From NCBI GenBank assembly GCA_025964935.1, contig JAOPXW010000383.1, positions 1-7,291 of the forward strand: a stretch of DNA of 7,291 bases, read 5' to 3'. The translations under genes were made by a program, and so were the position numbers. The notes beneath the pieces were generated by a model, which saw only the letters and a list, made by a program, of their open reading frames with translations, searched no databases and was not told the origin of the DNA. The DNA comes from Friedmanniella sp. (GTDB lineage: Bacteria > Actinomycetota > Actinomycetes > Propionibacteriales > Propionibacteriaceae). Positions 1 through 6,637 of the stretch are shown piece after piece (the stretch's first letter is position 1; the number at the start of each line of letters is the position of its first letter).

Positions 1-303
1 ACGGCCAAGGCCAAGGGGCTGACCCCGGCCCGTACGGTGGCCGTCCACACGCTGCGCAACTCCCTGATCCCGGTGATCACCTACATCGGGGCCGACTTCG
101 GGAGCCTGATGGGCGGAGCGATCGTGACCGAGCGCATCTTCAACATCAACGGGGTGGGCGGTTTCCTCTTCCGCAGCATCCACCAGCAGGACGGGCAGTC
201 GGTGGTCGGGGCCGTGGTCGTGCTGATCATGGTCTTCCTGCTCTTCAACCTGCTCGTCGACGTCCTCTACGGAGTCCTGGACCCGAGGATCAGCAATGAC
301 TGA
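1..303 (+). CDS. Peptide ABC transporter permease, DppB/OppB type (3' part only)
   Basis: This is the C-terminal 100 residues of an inner-membrane permease of the dipeptide/oligopeptide/nickel importer family. The frame is open from the first base of the window, so the start lies upstream; family members are usually about 310-330 residues, so roughly two thirds is missing. The visible part opens inside the EAA loop that contacts the ATPase (TAKAKGLTPAR, continuing to NSLIP at residues 20-24). Two hydrophobic segments follow, at about 25-47 and 65-92, matching the last two membrane helices of the binding-protein-dependent transport domain. The typical ending DPR precedes the stop at 301-303. 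A GTG at 37 could be read as a start, but it would cut through the EAA loop, so it is not one. The next permease gene begins 8 bases before this stop, which indicates an operon with coupled translation. Family assignment is firm; substrate (dipeptide, oligopeptide or other) cannot be told. Confidence 0.93.
   Translation, partial: TAKAKGLTPARTVAVHTLRNSLIPVITYIGADFGSLMGGAIVTERIFNINGVGGFLFRSIHQQDGQSVVGAVVVLIMVFLLFNLLVDVLYGVLDPRISND
285..289 (+). promoter_or_regulatory. Ribosome binding site of the second permease gene
   Basis: GAGGA lies inside the end of the upstream permease gene, with six bases between it and the ATG at 296. It supports that ATG as the start of the second permease, even though the two genes overlap. 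Confidence 0.6.
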
Positions 304-1252
304 CTCCACTGACAGCGCCACCTTCCTCGCCTCGCCCGCGGGCGACGCCGCCCTGGTCACCGGCATGGACCAGTCCGTCAAGGGCCAGTCGGTGTGGGCC
401 AGTGCCTGGGGCGAGCTGCGCCGGATGCCGCTGTTCTGGACGGCGGCCGTCCTGATCGTCATCTTCGTGGTGATGGCCGCGTTCCCGTCCCTGTTCACCA
501 ACAAGGACCCCGACTTCGCCGACCTCCGGCTGGCCCGCGAGAAGCCCGACGGGAACGCCTGGTTCGGCTACGACAGCCAGGGCTACGACGTCTACGCCCG
601 GACGATCTACGGGGCCCGCTCCTCGATCCTGGTCGGGATCTTCGCCACGGCGTTCACCCTGGTCTTCGGGTCGCTGGTGGGCATCGTCTCGGGCTACTTC
701 GGCGGCTGGGTGGACGCGCTGCTGTCCCGGCTGGGCGACATCTTCTTCGCCATCCCGCTGCTGCTCGGCGGCATCCTGGTGCTCTACACCTTCCCCAGCA
801 ACCTGGAGACCCCGTACCTGGTCGTGGTGCTGAAGGTGGTGGGGGCCCTGGCCATCCTGGGCTGGCCCAACATCGCCCGGCTGATGCGCTCCAGCGTGCT
901 GCAGGTCAAGCCCAACGACTACGTGCAGGCAGCGCGGGCACTGGGGGCCACGCCGGGGCGGATCATCGTGTCCCACATCCTGCCCAACTCGCTGGCCCCG
1001 GTGATCGTGGTGTCGACCATCAACCTGGGGGCTTTCATCGCCACCGAGGCGACCCTGTCCTTCCTGGGCATCGGTCTGCAGCCGCCGGCGATCTCCTGGG
1101 GCCTGGCCATCTCCGACGCCTCGGGCATCGGTCTGATCCGGGTGGCTCCGCACATGCTGCTCTTCCCGGCGCTGTTCCTGAGCCTGACCGTGCTGGCGTT
1201 CATCATGCTGGGTGACGCCGTCCGCGACGCCCTCGACCCGAAGTTCCGTTGA
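296..1252 (+). CDS. Peptide ABC transporter permease, DppC/OppC type
   Basis: This 318-residue integral membrane protein is the second permease of the importer and forms the channel together with the DppB/OppB-type subunit. An N-terminal cytosolic stretch of about 45 residues leads to a first helix at about 46-67 (OppC N-terminal region). After it comes the family signature around residues 90-108 (FGYDSQGYDVYARTIYGAR), equivalent to the GTDxxGRD motif of this family. Further helices are at about 109-133, 148-166, 173-191, 232-258 and 285-309. The EAA loop that docks on the ATPases runs from Q211 A212 A213 through G217 to P230. The protein ends in the usual DALDPKFR. The start is ATG at 296, with a good ribosome binding site, overlapping the previous stop by 8 bases; the length is normal for the family. 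The ATPase gene follows after 13 bases. The exact substrate is not readable from the sequence. Confidence 0.95.
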   Translation: MTDSTDSATFLASPAGDAALVTGMDQSVKGQSVWASAWGELRRMPLFWTAAVLIVIFVVMAAFPSLFTNKDPDFADLRLAREKPDGNAWFGYDSQGYDVYARTIYGARSSILVGIFATAFTLVFGSLVGIVSGYFGGWVDALLSRLGDIFFAIPLLLGGILVLYTFPSNLETPYLVVVLKVVGALAILGWPNIARLMRSSVLQVKPNDYVQAARALGATPGRIIVSHILPNSLAPVIVVSTINLGAFIATEATLSFLGIGLQPPAISWGLAISDASGIGLIRVAPHMLLFPALFLSLTVLAFIMLGDAVRDALDPKFR

Positions 1253-1253
1253 G

Positions 1254-1259
1254 AAAGGA
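1254..1259 (+). promoter_or_regulatory. Ribosome binding site deciding the first ATPase start
   Basis: AAAGGA sits six bases upstream of the ATG at 1266 and immediately after the permease stop. It decides the start of the ATPase gene: an in-frame start at 1212 lies inside the permease gene and would add 18 residues unlike anything in the family. Confidence 0.7.
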
Positions 1260-1265
1260 CGCGCG

Positions 1266-2351
1266 ATGACCGCGACCGTCGGCGGCGCCAGGCGCGCCGC
1301 CACCGCCGAGACCCTGGGGTCGGGCACCGCCTGGCAGCCCCGCGACGGGCTGCTGCTGGAGGTCGAGGACCTGCACGTGGAGTTCCGCACCCGCGAGGGT
1401 GTGGCGAAGGCCATCAACGGGGTCGACTTCGAGCTCCGCGAGAGCAAGACCCTGGCCATCCTGGGCGAGTCCGGCTCGGGCAAGTCGGTGACCGCGCAGG
1501 CGATCATGGGCATCCTCGACTCCCCGCCCGGGTTCGTCACCCAGGGCGAGGTGCGCTACTGCGGCCAGAACATCCTCACCATGCCCGAGGAGCAGCGCCG
1601 CTCGCTGCGGGGACCCGAGATCTCGATGGTCTTCCAGGACGCCCTCAGCTCGCTGAACCCGGTGTTCCCGGTCGGCTGGCAGATCGGCGAGATGTACCGC
1701 AAGCACCGGGGCATGAACAAGACCGACGCCCTGGAGGCAGCCATCAAGATGATGGAGCGGGTCTCGATCCCGGGCGCGCGGCAGCGGGTCAAGGCCTACC
1801 CGCACCAGTTCTCCGGCGGCATGCGGCAGCGCATCATGATCGCCATGGCCATCGCCCTGGACCCGGCGGTGCTGATCGCCGACGAGCCGACCACGGCCCT
1901 CGACGTCACCGTGCAGGCGCAGATCATGCAGCTGCTGCAGGACCTCCAGGACGAGCGCAAGATGGGTCTGATCCTGATCACCCACGACCTGGGCGTGGTG
2001 GCCGACGTGGCCGACCGGATCGCGGTCATGTACGCCGGCCGGATCGTCGAGCAGGCCGACATCTTCGAGCTGTACGCGCACCCGGCCCACCCGTACACCA
2101 AGGGTCTGCTGGACTCCATCCCGCGGCTGGACCAGAAGGGCCAGAAGCTGACCGCGATCGGGGGACTGCCGCCGAACCTGCTGCGGATCCCGCACGGCTG
2201 CGCCTTCCACCCGCGCTGCGTCTACGCGCAGGACGTGTGCCGGACCGACCCGCCGCCCCCGCTGCTGGAGGTCTCGCACGACCGGTATTCCGCCTGCCAC
2301 TTCGCTGCGCAGGTCATGAGTGGAGAGGCGGTGCCCACCGATGCCCGGTGA
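1266..2351 (+). CDS. Peptide ABC transporter ATP-binding protein, DppD/OppD type
   Basis: This 361-residue cytosolic ATPase powers the importer as a heterodimer with the next gene product. All nucleotide-binding motifs are intact: Walker A GESGSGKS (67-74), Q-loop Q124, signature FSGGMRQR (182-189), Walker B AVLIADEP with E207, and switch H240. The C-terminal extension typical of the oligopeptide/dipeptide subfamily (HPYT at 275-278, then a cysteine-rich stretch) carries C312, C318, C325 and C344. A CX5CX6C...C pattern of this kind binds a [4Fe-4S] cluster in structurally studied DppD/OppD proteins; here that is inferred. A low-complexity, Ala/Gly-rich tail of about 28 residues precedes the ATPase core. 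The start at 1266 is supported by the AAAGGA just upstream. The last 11 bases overlap the second ATPase gene, so the two are probably translationally coupled. Identification is firm; dipeptide versus oligopeptide specificity is open. Confidence 0.95.
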   Translation: MTATVGGARRAATAETLGSGTAWQPRDGLLLEVEDLHVEFRTREGVAKAINGVDFELRESKTLAILGESGSGKSVTAQAIMGILDSPPGFVTQGEVRYCGQNILTMPEEQRRSLRGPEISMVFQDALSSLNPVFPVGWQIGEMYRKHRGMNKTDALEAAIKMMERVSIPGARQRVKAYPHQFSGGMRQRIMIAMAIALDPAVLIADEPTTALDVTVQAQIMQLLQDLQDERKMGLILITHDLGVVADVADRIAVMYAGRIVEQADIFELYAHPAHPYTKGLLDSIPRLDQKGQKLTAIGGLPPNLLRIPHGCAFHPRCVYAQDVCRTDPPPPLLEVSHDRYSACHFAAQVMSGEAVPTDAR

Positions 2352-3345
2352 GGTCATCCTGAAGGCCGAGAACCTGGTCAAGTACTACCCGATCCAGGCC
2401 GGGGTGCTGCGTCGTACGGTCGGGCAGGTCAAGGCGGTGGACGGCGTCTCGTTCGAGCTGCACAAGGGCGAGACCCTGGGCATCGTGGGGGAGTCGGGCT
2501 GCGGCAAGTCCACCCTGGGCCGGATGCTGATGCGGCTGGAGGAGCCGACCGGCGGCAAGCTCACCTTCAACGGGGTCGACGTCTACTCCCAGCGCGGGGC
2601 GGCGATGCGTCGGCTGCGCCGTGACATCCAGATCGTCTTCCAGGACCCGTACACCTCGCTGAACCCGCGCAAGACCGTCGGTGACATCATCGGGGAGCCG
2701 TTCGAGATCCACCCCGACGCGGTGCCCAAGGGTGGGCGTCGGCGGCGGGTGCAGGAGCTGCTCGACCTGGTCGGGCTGAACCCCGAGCACATCAACCGCT
2801 ACCCGCACCAGTTCTCCGGCGGGCAGCGCCAGCGGATCGGGATCGCCCGCGGGGTCGCTCTGAACCCGAAGGTCCTGATCTGCGACGAGCCCGTCTCGGC
2901 CCTGGACGTCTCGGTGCAGGCCCAGGTGGTGAACCTGCTGGAGAAGCTGCAGGACGAGCTCGGGCTGGCGTACGTGTTCATCGCGCACGACCTGTCGGTG
3001 GTCCGGCACATCTCCGACCGGGTCGGGGTGATGTACCTGGGCAAGATGGTGGAGCTGGGCGACGAGGACCAGATCTACTCCCGCCCCACCCACCCCTACA
3101 CCCAGGCGCTGCTCTCGGCCGTCCCCGTGCCGGACCCGACCCTGCGCAACACCCGTCGCCAGATCGTGCTCAGCGGCGACGTGCCCAGCCCGGCCAACCC
3201 GCCGAGCGGGTGCCGGTTCCACACCCGGTGCTTCAAGGCGCAGGCGAGATGCTCGACCGACGACCCGGCGCTGGTGCTTCGGCCCGACGGCGAGGGCGCC
3301 CACGAGTCGGCCTGCCACTTCGCGGAGGCCCGGGCCGTGATCTGA
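2341..3345 (+). CDS. Peptide ABC transporter ATP-binding protein, DppF/OppF type
   Basis: This 334-residue protein is the second cytosolic ATPase of the importer. It shows Walker A GESGCGKS (50-57), Q101 in the Q-loop ([10 protein letters not shown]), signature FSGGQRQR (158-165), Walker B KVLICDEP with catalytic E183, and switch H216. The subfamily C-terminal region (HPYT at 251-254) carries C291, C297, C304 and C325, the same CX5CX6C...C pattern as its partner, so both halves could hold an iron-sulfur cluster. I chose the ATG at 2341 because the conserved strand ([14 protein letters not shown]) begins only four residues in. A GTG at 2320 in the same frame would add seven residues (VERRCPP) and cannot be excluded. 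A GGAGAGG at 2322-2328 lies 12 bases before the ATG, which is somewhat far. The gene overlaps its upstream partner by 11 bases and is the last of the operon; a hairpin follows the stop. Confidence 0.95.
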   Translation: MPGEVILKAENLVKYYPIQAGVLRRTVGQVKAVDGVSFELHKGETLGIVGESGCGKSTLGRMLMRLEEPTGGKLTFNGVDVYSQRGAAMRRLRRDIQIVFQDPYTSLNPRKTVGDIIGEPFEIHPDAVPKGGRRRRVQELLDLVGLNPEHINRYPHQFSGGQRQRIGIARGVALNPKVLICDEPVSALDVSVQAQVVNLLEKLQDELGLAYVFIAHDLSVVRHISDRVGVMYLGKMVELGDEDQIYSRPTHPYTQALLSAVPVPDPTLRNTRRQIVLSGDVPSPANPPSGCRFHTRCFKAQARCSTDDPALVLRPDGEGAHESACHFAEARAVI

Positions 3346-3355
3346 ACGGGCTCGC

Positions 3356-3385
3356 GGGACGGAGACGCATCGCGGTCGCCGTCCC
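3356..3385 (+). terminator. Candidate hairpin terminator after the transporter operon
   Basis: GGGACGG (3356-3362) and CCGTCCC (3379-3385) form a perfect 7-base-pair stem starting 10 bases after the last transporter stop. The 16-base loop can partly pair again (GAC at 3364-3366 with GTC at 3375-3377). There is no T-run, which is common for GC-rich actinomycete terminators but leaves the call uncertain; it could equally be a random GC-rich stem. Confidence 0.4.
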
Positions 3386-3386
3386 C

Positions 3387-3401
3387 GGCCCGTACGGGGC
3401 C
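3387..3401 (+). repeat. Short inverted repeat upstream of mshB
   Basis: GGCCC and GGGCC arms flank GTACG. Within the element, CCCGTACGGG (3389-3398) is a perfect 10-base palindrome. It ends seven bases before the proposed -10 element of mshB, so it covers the region where a -35 contact or an operator would lie. It could extend the upstream terminator, serve as a protein-binding site, or mean nothing in such GC-rich DNA. Confidence 0.3.
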
Positions 3402-3405
3402 CGCC

Positions 3406-3411
3406 TAGGGT
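3406..3411 (+). promoter_or_regulatory. Likely -10 element for leaderless mshB transcript
   Basis: TAGGGT fits the actinobacterial TANNNT -10 consensus. Seven bases separate it from the GTG at 3419, so a transcript begun at the normal distance would start at or next to that codon. No Shine-Dalgarno sequence precedes the GTG, which fits leaderless translation. No convincing -35 hexamer is visible, which is usual for such promoters. No transcript data are available to me. Confidence 0.5.
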
Positions 3412-3418
3412 GGGGCGC

Positions 3419-4360
3419 GTGAGTGCACCTACCGCGGGACGACGTCTGATGCTCGTCCACGCCCACCCGGACGACGAGACGATCAACAACGGGGTCACCA
3501 TGGCCCGCTACGTCGACGAGGGTGCCGCGGTCTGTCTGGTCACCTGCACGCTGGGCGAGGAGGGCGAGGTCCTGGTCGAGGACCTCGTGCACCTGGACGC
3601 CGACCACGACGACACCCTCGGACCGCACCGGCTGGGCGAGCTGCGGGCCGCCATGGCCGCCCTCGGGGTCACCGACTTCGTCCGTCTCGGCGGCGACGGC
3701 CGTTTCCGCGACTCCGGCATGGCCTACGACGACCAGCGGCGCGCCGTGGCCCGTGACGTGCTGCGGGAGGGGATCTTCTGGACCACCGACCTGCTGGACG
3801 CGGCCCACGAGCTGGTGCCCCTGATCCGTGACCGGCGGCCGCAGGTGCTGGTGACGTACAACCAGATGGGCGGCTACGGCCACCCCGACCACGTCCAGGC
3901 GCACCGCGTCGCCATGTACGCCACCCAGCTCGCCGGGGTGGTCGGCTACCGGCCCGACCTCGGCCCGGCCTGGTCGGTGTCGCGGGTGCTCTGGGCCACC
4001 ATGAGCCAGAGCCGGATGCGGTCGGCCATCGCCGAGCTGCGGGCGGCCGGTGACAGCGAGAGCTTCCAGTGGTTCGACAGCGACGCGAGCGGGGAGACCG
4101 ACGACGAGGGCCATCCGATGATGGCCGCCGACGACGCCATCGCCGCCGAGATCGACGGCACTGCCTACATCTCCCGCAAGCTCGCGGCGATGCGGGCGCA
4201 CGCCACCCAGATCACCGAGGACGGGCCGTTCTTCGCCGGAGCCGCCGTGCTCGGGGACCGGATGTGGGCCCACGAGTACTACCAGCTGGCCTCCGGCGTG
4301 CCGTTCCCCGGGGCCGGCTGGGCCGACGACCTGTTCCTCGGTCTGGGTGATGAGGAGTGA
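3419..4360 (+). CDS. mshB: GlcNAc-Ins deacetylase of mycothiol biosynthesis
   Basis: This 313-residue zinc enzyme of the LmbE/PIG-L family removes the acetyl group from 1-O-(2-acetamido-2-deoxy-glucopyranosyl)-myo-inositol, the second pathway-specific step to mycothiol, in the cytosol. The metal site is complete: AHPDDE at 15-20 gives zinc ligands H16 and D19 and the general base D18. GGYGHPDH at 151-158 gives zinc ligand H158 plus Y153, H155 and D157, which match the active-site residues Y142, H144 and D146 of the Mycobacterium tuberculosis enzyme. The segment VTCTLGEEGEV (41-51), the GGDGRFRDSGM block and the ending GWADDLFLGL are typical of MshB. The related mycothiol conjugate amidase Mca usually reads TCTGGERG there, so Mca is unlikely. 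The start is GTG at 3419, chosen because TAGGGT lies just upstream and no ribosome binding site exists; GTG at 3410 would add three residues. The last four bases overlap the next gene. Confidence 0.93.
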   Translation: MSAPTAGRRLMLVHAHPDDETINNGVTMARYVDEGAAVCLVTCTLGEEGEVLVEDLVHLDADHDDTLGPHRLGELRAAMAALGVTDFVRLGGDGRFRDSGMAYDDQRRAVARDVLREGIFWTTDLLDAAHELVPLIRDRRPQVLVTYNQMGGYGHPDHVQAHRVAMYATQLAGVVGYRPDLGPAWSVSRVLWATMSQSRMRSAIAELRAAGDSESFQWFDSDASGETDDEGHPMMAADDAIAAEIDGTAYISRKLAAMRAHATQITEDGPFFAGAAVLGDRMWAHEYYQLASGVPFPGAGWADDLFLGLGDEE

Positions 4361-4881
4361 GCGGCGCCGACGCGGCCGCCGCCGTACGCCGGGTGGTCGG
4401 GGTGCCGGGCACCCCGGAGGCCCTCCGCGCCACCCTCGCCGACTTCAGCTCCGGGGTCACCGTGGTCACGACCACCGTGGACGGGGTGGCCCACGCCATG
4501 ACCGCGACGGCGTTCTGCTCGGTGTCGCTGGAGCCCCCGCTGGTCCTGGTCTGCGTCAGCCGGACCAGCCGCTTCCATGCGGCCGCGATGCGGGCGCAGG
4601 GCTGGGCGGTCTCGCTGCTCGCGGCCGACCAGGAGGCGGTGGCGCGGCACTTCTCCGACCGGGGGCGTGACCTGGCCACCCAGTTCGACACCGTGCCGCA
4701 CGACGCGGCGCCGCAGACCGGCGTGTTCCTGGTCGCCGGGGCGCTGGCCTGGCTGGAGTGCCGCACCCACGCGCGCTACGACGGCGGCGACCACACCATC
4801 CTGGTCGGGGAGGTGCTGAGCACGAGCGAGAAGTCCCGGGCGCGGGCCCCGCTCACGTACTATCGGGGCTCGTACTCCTGA
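4357..4881 (+). CDS. Flavin reductase domain protein (FMN-binding split barrel)
   Basis: This 174-residue protein consists almost entirely of one flavin reductase-like domain (about 22-171). Members bind FMN or FAD and use NAD(P)H to reduce it, often supplying reduced flavin to a two-component monooxygenase. Recognisable family blocks are FSSGVTVVTT (30-39), MTATAFCSVSLEPPLVLVCV (48-67), GDHTILVGEV (144-153) and the ending PLTYYRGSY (165-173). About 20 Ala/Val-rich residues precede the domain. The start is GTG at 4357, forming GTGA with the mshB stop. The GAGGA before it touches the start codon, too close for normal initiation, so re-initiation by ribosomes finishing mshB is likely. No partner monooxygenase is in the window, so the physiological flavin acceptor is unknown. 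A pyridoxamine-phosphate-oxidase-like protein would share the fold, but the blocks above fit flavin reductase better. Confidence 0.87.
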   Translation: MSGADAAAAVRRVVGVPGTPEALRATLADFSSGVTVVTTTVDGVAHAMTATAFCSVSLEPPLVLVCVSRTSRFHAAAMRAQGWAVSLLAADQEAVARHFSDRGRDLATQFDTVPHDAAPQTGVFLVAGALAWLECRTHARYDGGDHTILVGEVLSTSEKSRARAPLTYYRGSYS

Positions 4882-4909
4882 CGTCGCCCGACCTGAGGTA
4901 GGCCCGCTC

Positions 4910-6637
4910 GTGACCACCCCACCCGTCCCGTCACCCGCTCCCGCAACCCGCCGACCTCGACCCGCCGTGCTCGTGGCGGCCGCGCTCGGGGTGCTGGCGG
5001 CCCTGTATCTCGCGGCCTTCCTGGTCGCCGGGGACCGGGCTCCGCGGGACGCCGCCGTGGCCGGTGTACGGGTCGGGGGGATGACCCGTGACCAGGCCGA
5101 GGCCGCCCTCACCACCGGCCTGCGGGACCGCGCCCTGGCGCCGGTTCCGGTGCTGGTCCACGGCCGGGCCACCACCGTCGCGCCGGCCGACGCCGGCCTG
5201 CGGGTCGACGTACCGGCCAGCGTCACCGCGGCCGGTGCCGGTCGGAGCCTGAGCCCGGCCCACATCGTCGGTGTCCTGACCGGTGGGGCTGACGTCGCCC
5301 CGGAGCTGGCCGTCGACCAGGAGACCCTCCGGGCGGCCACCGCCGCCCTGGCCGCGCAGGTGAACACGAAGCCCCGCGACGCCGCGCTGACCTACGCCGG
5401 GACCACCGTGAAGCGGACCGCGGCCCGCTCCGGGGTCCAGCTCGACGAGGACGGGGCCGGCCGGGCCCTCCAGGACGGCTACCTGACCAGCACCGGCCCG
5501 GTGGAGCTGCCGAGCACGGTGACCGAGCCCGCGGTGACCACGGCCGAGGCGGACCAGGTGGCCACCGCGTACGCCAAGCCCGCCGTGTCCGGTGCCATCC
5601 GGGTCTCGGCCGGCCGCGCCGGGACCTTCTCGGTCAGCCCCGCCATGGTGGCGTCCTCGCTCACCTTCGCGGTCCAGGACGGCACCCTCGTCCCGCGGCT
5701 GGACGCCGAGCGGCTCCGGCGGGCCGCCGCCGACGCGGTGGACCGGGTCGAGTCGACCCGACCCCGCGACGCCACGGTCGCCCTGGTGAAGGGCAGACCG
5801 ACCGTGGTGCCGGCCGTCGACGGGACGACCGTGTCCGCCGATGCCCTGGCCAAGGCGGTCGAGCCGGCCCTGACCCGGAAGGGTTCCGACCGGACCGGGA
5901 CCGTCGCCCTCACCGGGGCGGCCGCCCCCTTCACCACGGCCGACGCCGAGAAGCTCGGCATCAAGGAGGTGACGGGGGAGTTCACCACCCACTTCCCCTA
6001 CCTGCCGTACCGCAACACCAACCTGGGGCGAGCGGCCGAGCTGATCAACGGGACCGTGCTGAAGCCGGGGGAGACCTTCTCGCTCAACAAGGTGGTCGGT
6101 GAGCGGACCAAGGCCAACGGGTTCGTCGAGGGCTTCATCATCAACGGCGGCAAGTTCCGCAAGGAGCTGGGCGGCGGGGTGTCGCAGAGCGCGACCACGA
6201 CGTACAACGCCATGTTCTTCGCCGGGCTGAAGGACATCGAGCACCAGCCGCACACCCTCTACATCGACCGCTACCCGCCGGGCCGGGAGGCCACCGTGGC
6301 CTGGCCGACCCTGGACATGCGCTTCCAGAACGACACCCGGTACGGCGTGCTCGTGCAGGCGAGCGTGGTCAAGGGGACGCCCAGCCGTCAGGGCTCCATC
6401 ACCGTCCGGATGTGGTCGACGAAGACCTACGACAAGGTCGTGTCCACCACCCCGGTGAAGTCGGGCTTCACCACCGGTCGTGACCTCAAGGACCCCTCAC
6501 CCCAGTGCGAGCCGATGACTCCGGTGCCCGGCTTCGACGCCGACTACCAGCGGCTGTTCTACCGGGACGGTGCCGTGGTCAGGCGGGAGAGCTTCCACTG
6601 GCGCTACGCCCCGACCGACCACGTCACCTGCGTCTGA
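4910..6637 (+). CDS. Membrane-anchored VanW family protein with YoaR-like repeats
   Basis: This 575-residue protein appears anchored by one N-terminal helix (about 19-41) after a Pro/Arg-rich cytosolic tail, with the rest outside the cell. The ectodomain starts with AGVRVGGMTRDQAEAAL (51-67), typical of YoaR-type proteins. Two similar stretches follow, at about 154-217 (KPRDA...TTAEADQV) and 284-349 (RPRDA...TTADAEKL), which I read as tandem putative peptidoglycan-binding domains. The VanW domain starts near E357 and includes LKPGETFSLN, GGGVSQSATTTYNAMF (421-436) and WPTLDMRFQND. The only two cysteines, C533 and C574, are in the C-terminal tail and could form a disulfide. VanW was named from a vancomycin-resistance cluster, but its biochemical role is unknown; there are no vanHAX-type genes here, so resistance should not be inferred. 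The start is GTG at 4910, with GAGG at 4895-4898 (11-base spacing), 28 bases after the flavin reductase, probably co-transcribed. Confidence 0.88.
   Translation: MTTPPVPSPAPATRRPRPAVLVAAALGVLAALYLAAFLVAGDRAPRDAAVAGVRVGGMTRDQAEAALTTGLRDRALAPVPVLVHGRATTVAPADAGLRVDVPASVTAAGAGRSLSPAHIVGVLTGGADVAPELAVDQETLRAATAALAAQVNTKPRDAALTYAGTTVKRTAARSGVQLDEDGAGRALQDGYLTSTGPVELPSTVTEPAVTTAEADQVATAYAKPAVSGAIRVSAGRAGTFSVSPAMVASSLTFAVQDGTLVPRLDAERLRRAAADAVDRVESTRPRDATVALVKGRPTVVPAVDGTTVSADALAKAVEPALTRKGSDRTGTVALTGAAAPFTTADAEKLGIKEVTGEFTTHFPYLPYRNTNLGRAAELINGTVLKPGETFSLNKVVGERTKANGFVEGFIINGGKFRKELGGGVSQSATTTYNAMFFAGLKDIEHQPHTLYIDRYPPGREATVAWPTLDMRFQNDTRYGVLVQASVVKGTPSRQGSITVRMWSTKTYDKVVSTTPVKSGFTTGRDLKDPSPQCEPMTPVPGFDADYQRLFYRDGAVVRRESFHWRYAPTDHVTCV

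Noticed and set aside
1212..1265. Earlier start for the first ATPase gene
   Set aside because: It lies inside the permease gene, adds 18 unconserved residues, and the AAAGGA at 1254-1259 is perfectly placed for the ATG at 1266.
23..3397. A 15-base direct repeat, CCCCGGCCCGTACGG, at 23-37 and again at 3383-3397
   Set aside because: One copy is in permease coding sequence and the other intergenic; with such GC-rich composition one match of this length in 7 kb is not surprising, and no mobile-element structure surrounds either copy.
3410..3418. GTG at 3410 as the mshB start
   Set aside because: This codon overlaps the TAGGGT -10 candidate and has no ribosome binding site; GTG at 3419 fits a leaderless transcript better. 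The difference is only three residues.
290..3501. Long minus-strand open frames of about 390-416 codons opposite the transporter genes (290-1540, 1203-2381, 2314-3501)
   Set aside because: They lie opposite genes with complete family motifs; their translations are rich in Arg, Gly, Pro, His and Gln without any domain, as expected when a GC-rich gene is read on the other strand.
4899..4904. TAGGCC as a -10 element giving the VanW gene its own leaderless promoter
   Set aside because: The last position is C rather than the conserved T, the spacing to GTG 4910 is short, and an SD-like GAGG is present; too weak to call.
3233..6253. Long minus-strand open frames opposite mshB, flavin reductase and VanW (3233-4273, 4279-5367, 4931-6253)
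   Set aside because: Same composition artefact; no recognisable motifs or plausible starts, and the plus-strand genes there are certain.
4910..6637. Vancomycin-resistance gene
   Set aside because: The VanW domain name comes from one resistance cluster, but such domains are widespread in non-resistant bacteria and no vanH, vanA, vanX or vanRS genes are present here.
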